Source: GCA-2687025 sp964473525
GTDB taxonomy: Bacteria > Poribacteria > WGA-4E > GCA-2687025
Assembly: GCA_964473525.1 (NCBI GenBank)
Contig: CAYYPK010000020.1
Span: 61,610 to 125,609 of the forward strand
Reading direction: 5' to 3'
DNA length: 64,000 nucleotides
In this document: positions 59,985 to 64,000 of the stretch, piece by piece
Layout: every line of letters starts with the position of its first letter
Position numbering within the stretch: position 1 is the stretch's first letter
Translations under genes and position numbers: made by a program
The notes under the pieces: model-generated
The model's input: the letters and a program-made list of their open reading frames with translations, nothing else
Told to the model about the DNA's origin: nothing
Databases searched by the model: none

Positions 59985-61304
59985 ATGGCGCCTCAGCCCA
60001 AGCACCAAGCGTGGCGGCTCCTGGCCGCCGCGATCGCGGGAAATCAGCGACGCACGACGCGACACGCGCGGCTGGACACCGCCATCGTCGAGGCCGCCCG
60101 CACCGGTCTGCGCGTGGTCATGTCGCACAAGGTGCGGTCGTTCCTGACGATGCTTGGGATCGTCATGGGCGTCGGCGGGATCGTCGGCATCGTCTCCATC
60201 GCCGAGAGCGCGAAGGGCATGCTTGTCGCGCAGCTGGACGACCTCGTCGGTGGGGCGAACATGTTCGGGGTGTTCCGGCCGCCGTTCTTCTTTGACGATG
60301 GCGAACTCACAATCAACTTCAGCGACGAGTACCTGACGTACGACGACGCCCTCGCACTCCAGGACCGCTGCGAGTTCGTGACGTACGCCATTCCGCAGGT
60401 GGAGCACAGCGTCCGCGCCTCGGTGGGCTTCGAGGGTCGACACGTCAGCGTGATGGGCACCTCGCCCGCGTTCTCTCCGGGCATGAAGTGGTTCACGCGC
60501 CTCGGCCGGTCGATGCGGTACAGCGACGCCGACAGCGAGGCGAAGGTCTGCGTACTCGGTCTCCGCGTCGCGCGGTACCTGTTCCAGGCGAACGTGGATC
60601 CCGTTGGGCGTGAGATCAGGCTGGACGACAGCCGGTACGTCGTGGCGGGTGTCCTGGACGACAAGGACGAGGACAACGACAAGCGCATCATCGTGCCGGT
60701 GACAACGACGCAGAACTACATGACGGGAAGCCAACGCGTCGACCACCTGTGGGTGAAGACGACGAGCATCGACACGGTCGACGCCGCGCGCGGTCAGGCG
60801 TCCGCGGTCCTGTCACAGCGCCACGGCGGCGAGGACTTCTTCAGGACCTGGTCGCTCAAGGACATCCTCAAATACATCAACAAGATGATCTTCGTCTTGC
60901 AGGTGGCGATCGGCGGGCTAGCGGCGACATCACTGCTTGTTGGTGGCATAGGGATCATGAACGTCATGCTGGCGTCGGTGAACGAGCGCACGTACGAGGT
61001 CGGGCTGCGGAAGGCGGTCGGCGCGCGTCGTTCGGACATCCTGTTTCAGTTCCTCGTGGAGTCGGTGGTCCTCAGCCTGCTGGGTGGCGCGGGAGGGATC
61101 GGCGTCGGACTAGGGGTGACACGCGCGGTCGCGTGGTTCATGGACACCGTCGCGAAGCCACCCCAGCCGTGGGAGCCGCTGGTGTCGACGCCAAGCGTCG
61201 TGTTCGCCATCGCGGCGTGCGCCGCCGTGGGTCTGTTCTTTGGGATCTACCCCGCCCGCAAGGCGGCGCTGCTGCCTCCCGTCGAAGCGCTGAGGAGGCG
61301 ATAG
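59985..61304 (+). CDS. MacB-type ABC permease without ATPase domain
   Basis: A protein of 439 aa. An N-terminal cytoplasmic leader of about 45 residues precedes the first span (KVRSFLTMLGIVMGVGGIVGIVSIAESAKG). A MacB-like periplasmic core follows (SDEYLTYDDALALQDRCEFV, LGLRVARYLFQANVDPVGREIRLDDSRYVVAGVL), then three spans with the coupling loop VGGIGIMNVMLASVNERTYEVGLRKAVGARRSDILFQFLVESVVLSLLGG. It ends FGIYPARKAALLPPVEALRR. In E. coli MacB the ATPase is fused to the permease; here it is absent and not encoded next door. It probably forms a heterodimer with the next gene. Confidence 0.9.
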   Translation: MAPQPKHQAWRLLAAAIAGNQRRTTRHARLDTAIVEAARTGLRVVMSHKVRSFLTMLGIVMGVGGIVGIVSIAESAKGMLVAQLDDLVGGANMFGVFRPPFFFDDGELTINFSDEYLTYDDALALQDRCEFVTYAIPQVEHSVRASVGFEGRHVSVMGTSPAFSPGMKWFTRLGRSMRYSDADSEAKVCVLGLRVARYLFQANVDPVGREIRLDDSRYVVAGVLDDKDEDNDKRIIVPVTTTQNYMTGSQRVDHLWVKTTSIDTVDAARGQASAVLSQRHGGEDFFRTWSLKDILKYINKMIFVLQVAIGGLAATSLLVGGIGIMNVMLASVNERTYEVGLRKAVGARRSDILFQFLVESVVLSLLGGAGGIGVGLGVTRAVAWFMDTVAKPPQPWEPLVSTPSVVFAIAACAAVGLFFGIYPARKAALLPPVEALRRR

Positions 61305-61307
61305 CGT

Positions 61308-62576
61308 ATGCGGGCGTTCCTGGGATTCGGCCTCTGCTTCGACACCTTCCGACGCAACAAGCTACGCACGGCGCTAGGCGTTCTGGGCACCGGCGTCGGC
61401 GTCTCGATGATCGTCGGGATCCTTGCCGTAGGAGACGGGCTGCGCATCTTCATCCTCCGTGAGATGGAGAAGGCGGGGGAACTCAACGTCGTCAAGGTAC
61501 GCCTCGGCGATTGGGTAGAGGCGGAGACGTGGGATCCCAAGACGACACGACTGACGATGGACGACCTCGCCGCGATTGAGCGGTACTGCCCCAACGTGAA
61601 GTCCGTGTCGCCGGAGACAGACCGGCAGTGGATGTGGGCGTCCGCCAAGGGCGTGAACACCATCTCGGAGATTCTAGGTGTCTCGCCGGCGTACACGGAC
61701 GCGTACGCGTGGCCCATCCAGGCGGGACGGTTCATCTCGGCCGAGGACATGAAGAGCGGCGCGAAGGTGTGCGTCATCGGCGTCGAGCTGTGGACGCGCC
61801 TGTATGAGCGACGAGACGCGATCGGGCAAGAGATCGCGTTCGGAAACGAGCGCTTCCGCATCGTCGGTGTCATGGCGGAGAAGAGCGACACTCTGGGTTT
61901 GCAGGGGTACGGCCGCCGCGCGTTCCTGCCAATCACTACCATGCAGCAGCGGTACACCGGCAAGCGGCACATCGACGTGATCCGCGCGCAGGCTCACAGC
62001 TTTGAGGTCGTCGACCAGGCGGGCGCCGAGATACGCCGCGTCCTCCGCCACACGCACGACGGGCAGGACTGGATGTTCGACTTCTGGACGCCCACCAGCA
62101 GCGTCAAGGAGACGAAGCAGACCGCAGCGGTGCTGACGTCCGTCCTGGTGTGCATCGCCAGCATAACGCTCATGGTCGGCGCGATCGGCATCATGAACCT
62201 GATGCTAGTGTCCGTGACCGAACGCACATCCGAAATAGGCCTGCGCAAGGCTGTCGGGGCGACGCGCCTGGACATCCTGCTGCAGTTCCTGGCCGAGGCG
62301 GCTCTCATCGGGTTCATGGGCGGCGTCCTCGGGGTGCTCGTGGGCGTCGCCATCGCGCACGGCATGGCGATGGGCATCACGTCGTTCCTGCACTCGACGT
62401 ACATCAGCAAGGTCGTCCGGGAGATGTTCAAGGACGTTGTCTGGCCCGCCGTCGTCTCGTGGAAGGCGAGCGGCTACTCCGCCCTCGTGTCGCTCATCAT
62501 CGGCGTGTTCTTCGGCATATACCCAGCGCATCGCGCCTCGCGTCTGACGCCCGTGGACGCCCTGCGGTACGAATAG
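61308..62576 (+). CDS. MacB-type ABC permease without ATPase domain (second subunit)
   Basis: A protein of 422 aa starting 3 bp after the first permease. It has the same fold: N-terminal span after RRNKLRTALGVLGTGVGVSMIVGILAVGDG, a periplasmic domain (LTMDDLAAIERYCPNVKSVSPE, GVELWTRLYERRDAIGQEIAFGNERFRIVGVM), and three spans with MVGAIGIMNLMLVSVTERTSEIGLRKAVGATRLDILLQFLAEAALIG. It ends YPAHRASRLTPVDALRYE. Both permeases would need an ATPase encoded outside this window, or possibly the one at 39293-40006, though that one has its own operon partners. Together with the adaptor they look like an efflux or envelope export complex. Confidence 0.9.
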   Translation: MRAFLGFGLCFDTFRRNKLRTALGVLGTGVGVSMIVGILAVGDGLRIFILREMEKAGELNVVKVRLGDWVEAETWDPKTTRLTMDDLAAIERYCPNVKSVSPETDRQWMWASAKGVNTISEILGVSPAYTDAYAWPIQAGRFISAEDMKSGAKVCVIGVELWTRLYERRDAIGQEIAFGNERFRIVGVMAEKSDTLGLQGYGRRAFLPITTMQQRYTGKRHIDVIRAQAHSFEVVDQAGAEIRRVLRHTHDGQDWMFDFWTPTSSVKETKQTAAVLTSVLVCIASITLMVGAIGIMNLMLVSVTERTSEIGLRKAVGATRLDILLQFLAEAALIGFMGGVLGVLVGVAIAHGMAMGITSFLHSTYISKVVREMFKDVVWPAVVSWKASGYSALVSLIIGVFFGIYPAHRASRLTPVDALRYE

Positions 62577-62648
62577 GGCGGTCTGCTAGCCGCCGCCCCG
62601 TGATACGCTATCTGCCGTGTACCGCCGTCCGCATCTCTGTGGAACGCC

Positions 62649-63623
62649 ATGCTCCCTCTCGACACCATCGTCTGCGGCGACGCGTACGAGCTCATCCGCG
62701 ACATCCCGGACGACGCCGTCCACCTCGTCATCACGTCGCCGCCGTACTTCCAGCAGCGCGACTACGGCGCAGGCATCGGAGGCGAGGAGTACGTGGACGC
62801 CCTCCTCGGGATGTTTCGAGAGTGTCTCCGCGTCGTGCGTCCAGACGGCAGCATCGTGTTCAACGTGGGCGACAAGTACCGACAGGGCAGCCTATCGCTC
62901 ATCCCTTACCGGTTCGCGATAGCCGCGTCCGAGCTCGCGGGAGTGAAGCTCGTCAACGAGGTGACCTGGGTCAAGCTCAACCCCACGCCGCGTCAGTTCC
63001 GGCGACGTCTCGTGAGCAGCACCGAGCCGTTCTTCCACTTCGTGACCTCGGACGACTACCACTACGACATGTCAGCCTTCCTCGCGGACGACGCGCCGCC
63101 ACGGCGCGCCAAGAACGGCCGCAACGTCGGTCAGAGCTACTTCGCCAAGATAGACGCCTCGGAGCTCACCGACGAGCAGAAGGCAGTGGCGCGCGAAGAG
63201 CTGTCGGCCGCTATCCAAGACGTCCAGGACGGCAAGATCACCGACCTGCGCATGAAGATACGCGGGGTCCACGCGGAAGCGTTCGGCGGCCAGGAAGGCG
63301 GTCGCGCTTCGCAACTCGCCCGCAAAGGCTTCACGATCATCCGGCTCAAGGGCGAGAAGCTGAAGCGCGACGTCATCGAGACGCCGGTCGAAACAGTGCG
63401 CAACTCCATCCATCCGGCGATCTATCCGGTGCGCGTCGTCCGCGAGTTCGTTCGGCTGCTGACCCCAGCGGGCGGTGTCGTGCTCGACCCGTTCATGGGG
63501 TCGGGGTCCACCGCCGTGGCGTGCGTGGCGGAGGCGCGACGGTACATAGGCTTCGAGCTCAACGCGGACTATGTTCGCGAGGCGCACGACAGAGCTGCTA
63601 CGGGCTCAGTAGGCTCGGCGTAG
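62649..63623 (+). CDS. DNA methyltransferase (N4-cytosine/N6-adenine type, TSPPY)
   Basis: A site-specific DNA methyltransferase of 324 aa. The catalytic motif IV TSPPYFQQRDYG lies near residue 34 and the AdoMet-binding motif I DPFMGSGSTAVAC near residue 278, so the motif order is that of the beta class. VFNVGDKYRQGSLSLIPYRFA and TWVKLNPTPRQFRRRLVSSTEPFFHFV are also typical of N4/N6 enzymes with TSPPY motifs. It has no adjacent restriction endonuclease or specificity gene, so it is an orphan within this window. It starts 72 bp after the permease gene, perhaps with its own promoter. Confidence 0.92.
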   Translation: MLPLDTIVCGDAYELIRDIPDDAVHLVITSPPYFQQRDYGAGIGGEEYVDALLGMFRECLRVVRPDGSIVFNVGDKYRQGSLSLIPYRFAIAASELAGVKLVNEVTWVKLNPTPRQFRRRLVSSTEPFFHFVTSDDYHYDMSAFLADDAPPRRAKNGRNVGQSYFAKIDASELTDEQKAVAREELSAAIQDVQDGKITDLRMKIRGVHAEAFGGQEGGRASQLARKGFTIIRLKGEKLKRDVIETPVETVRNSIHPAIYPVRVVREFVRLLTPAGGVVLDPFMGSGSTAVACVAEARRYIGFELNADYVREAHDRAATGSVGSA

Positions 63624-64000
63624 GCGCCCCCACACCTCGGGCAGCTTCCCACGTGGCGCCACGGGACGTGGAATGCCGTCGCCGTTCACGCTGACGTCGT
63701 CGAAGTGACCCACGGCATTGAAGGTGCCGACGCCGATCGCGCCCGCCGGGAAGGCGTCATCGGTGACTTCGATCTCCAGCACGCCGTCCACGTAGCAACG
63801 GATGTCATCGCCTTCGACTTCGACCTTCAGGACGTAGTCCCGGCCGATCTCGGCTGGGTTGCCACCGTTGATCTGCATCGTGACGTTAGGAGCCTTGATG
63901 AGCCCGGGGCCTTCCGCCGCTCGCTCGTCGAGGCGGAAGTAGTAGTAGTCGCCTATATCGGACTTCTCAGTCACGCGGAAGAAGATGCCGATGATGGGGG
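63606..64000 (-). CDS. DUF1080/LamG-like lectin-domain protein (5' end outside window)
   Basis: The open frame enters from the right edge without a start, and the last 131 residues are visible. The segment GIFFRVTEKSDIGDYYYFRLD, followed by GRDYVLKVEVEGDDIRCYVDGVLEIEVTD and GAIGVGTFNAVGHFDDVSV, is the usual strand pattern of concanavalin A-like domains of the 3-keto-disaccharide hydrolase (DUF1080)/LamG type. The tail (PRPVAPRGKLPEVWGRLRRAY) is not part of the domain. It could be a carbohydrate-binding or sugar-hydrolase protein; the catalytic part, if any, is outside. Its 3' end overlaps the methyltransferase gene by 18 bp. Confidence 0.7.
   Translation of the reverse strand, partial: PIIGIFFRVTEKSDIGDYYYFRLDERAAEGPGLIKAPNVTMQINGGNPAEIGRDYVLKVEVEGDDIRCYVDGVLEIEVTDDAFPAGAIGVGTFNAVGHFDDVSVNGDGIPRPVAPRGKLPEVWGRLRRAY

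Overview
The window is about 65% GC, densely coded and uniform in base composition, and looks like chromosome from an uncultured Gram-negative bacterium. Several traits fit a Poribacteria/Latescibacteria/Hydrogenedentes-type genome, with Candidatus Poribacteria the best guess. These are a surface protein ending in a YPNPFNPET sorting-type domain beside a dockerin-like DxDxDG segment, LamG proteins, FG-GAP/ASPIC-UnbV (CRTAC1) proteins, a Cys-type sulfatase next to a sugar ABC transporter, and DUF4438. The taxonomy is inference from gene style. No phage, insertion sequence, CRISPR array or replication origin was seen.

Layout. 1-3.4 kb: truncated MFS/spermidine-synthase-like gene, an ABC-2 exporter (ATPase and two permeases) and tRNA-Leu(GAG), all minus. 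3.6-5.8 kb: TPR lipoprotein, nadC, birA. 5.8-8.8 kb: a J-domain/SUMF1-like fusion and an aldo/keto reductase. 8.8-14.0 kb (minus): a TPR gene with two apparent frameshifts, a CRTAC1 protein, a TPR protein and a LamG protein. 14.4-20.6 kb: trkA-trkH-selA-selB (potassium uptake and selenocysteine decoding). 20.7-25.7 kb: cupin, Ntn-type asparaginase, two secreted paralogues of unknown function, a 578-bp non-coding gap with a REP-like hairpin, and dacB. 25.7-29.0 kb: uvrC and an M20 peptidase, divergent. 29.0-35.0 kb (minus): pentahaem cytochrome/TPR protein, PIG-L deacetylase, UPF0173 metallo-hydrolase, CRTAC1 protein. 35.2-35.9 kb: GNAT and a small membrane coiled-coil protein. 36.1-41.2 kb: five-gene LolA-like/FtsX/FtsX/ATPase/outer-membrane barrel operon. 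41.5-49.0 kb: carbohydrate locus (URO-D-like methyltransferase, binding protein, two permeases, mannonate-type SDR, sulfatase, Gfo/Idh/MocA dehydrogenase). 49.2-52.0 kb: dihaem DUF1111 protein, Rieske protein and porin behind a DtxR/IdeR-like palindrome. 52.0-56.3 kb (minus): DUF4438 and a 1091-aa repeat surface protein. 56.6-62.6 kb: Eis-like acetyltransferase, then a MacA-like adaptor with two MacB-type permeases but no ATPase. 62.6-64 kb: orphan DNA methyltransferase and a truncated lectin-like gene.

How the genes fit together. The 41.5-49 kb genes read as uptake, desulfation and oxidation of a sulfated sugar or uronic acid. The 49.2-52 kb operon reads as an iron-responsive envelope redox/porin unit. 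The 36-41 kb operon reads as a dedicated inner-to-outer membrane lipid or lipoprotein export line. CRTAC1 proteins occur twice, each time co-directional with a TPR-containing gene, which suggests a recurrent module. SelA and SelB show that the organism decodes UGA as selenocysteine, but I found no selenoprotein, selD or tRNA-Sec in the window.
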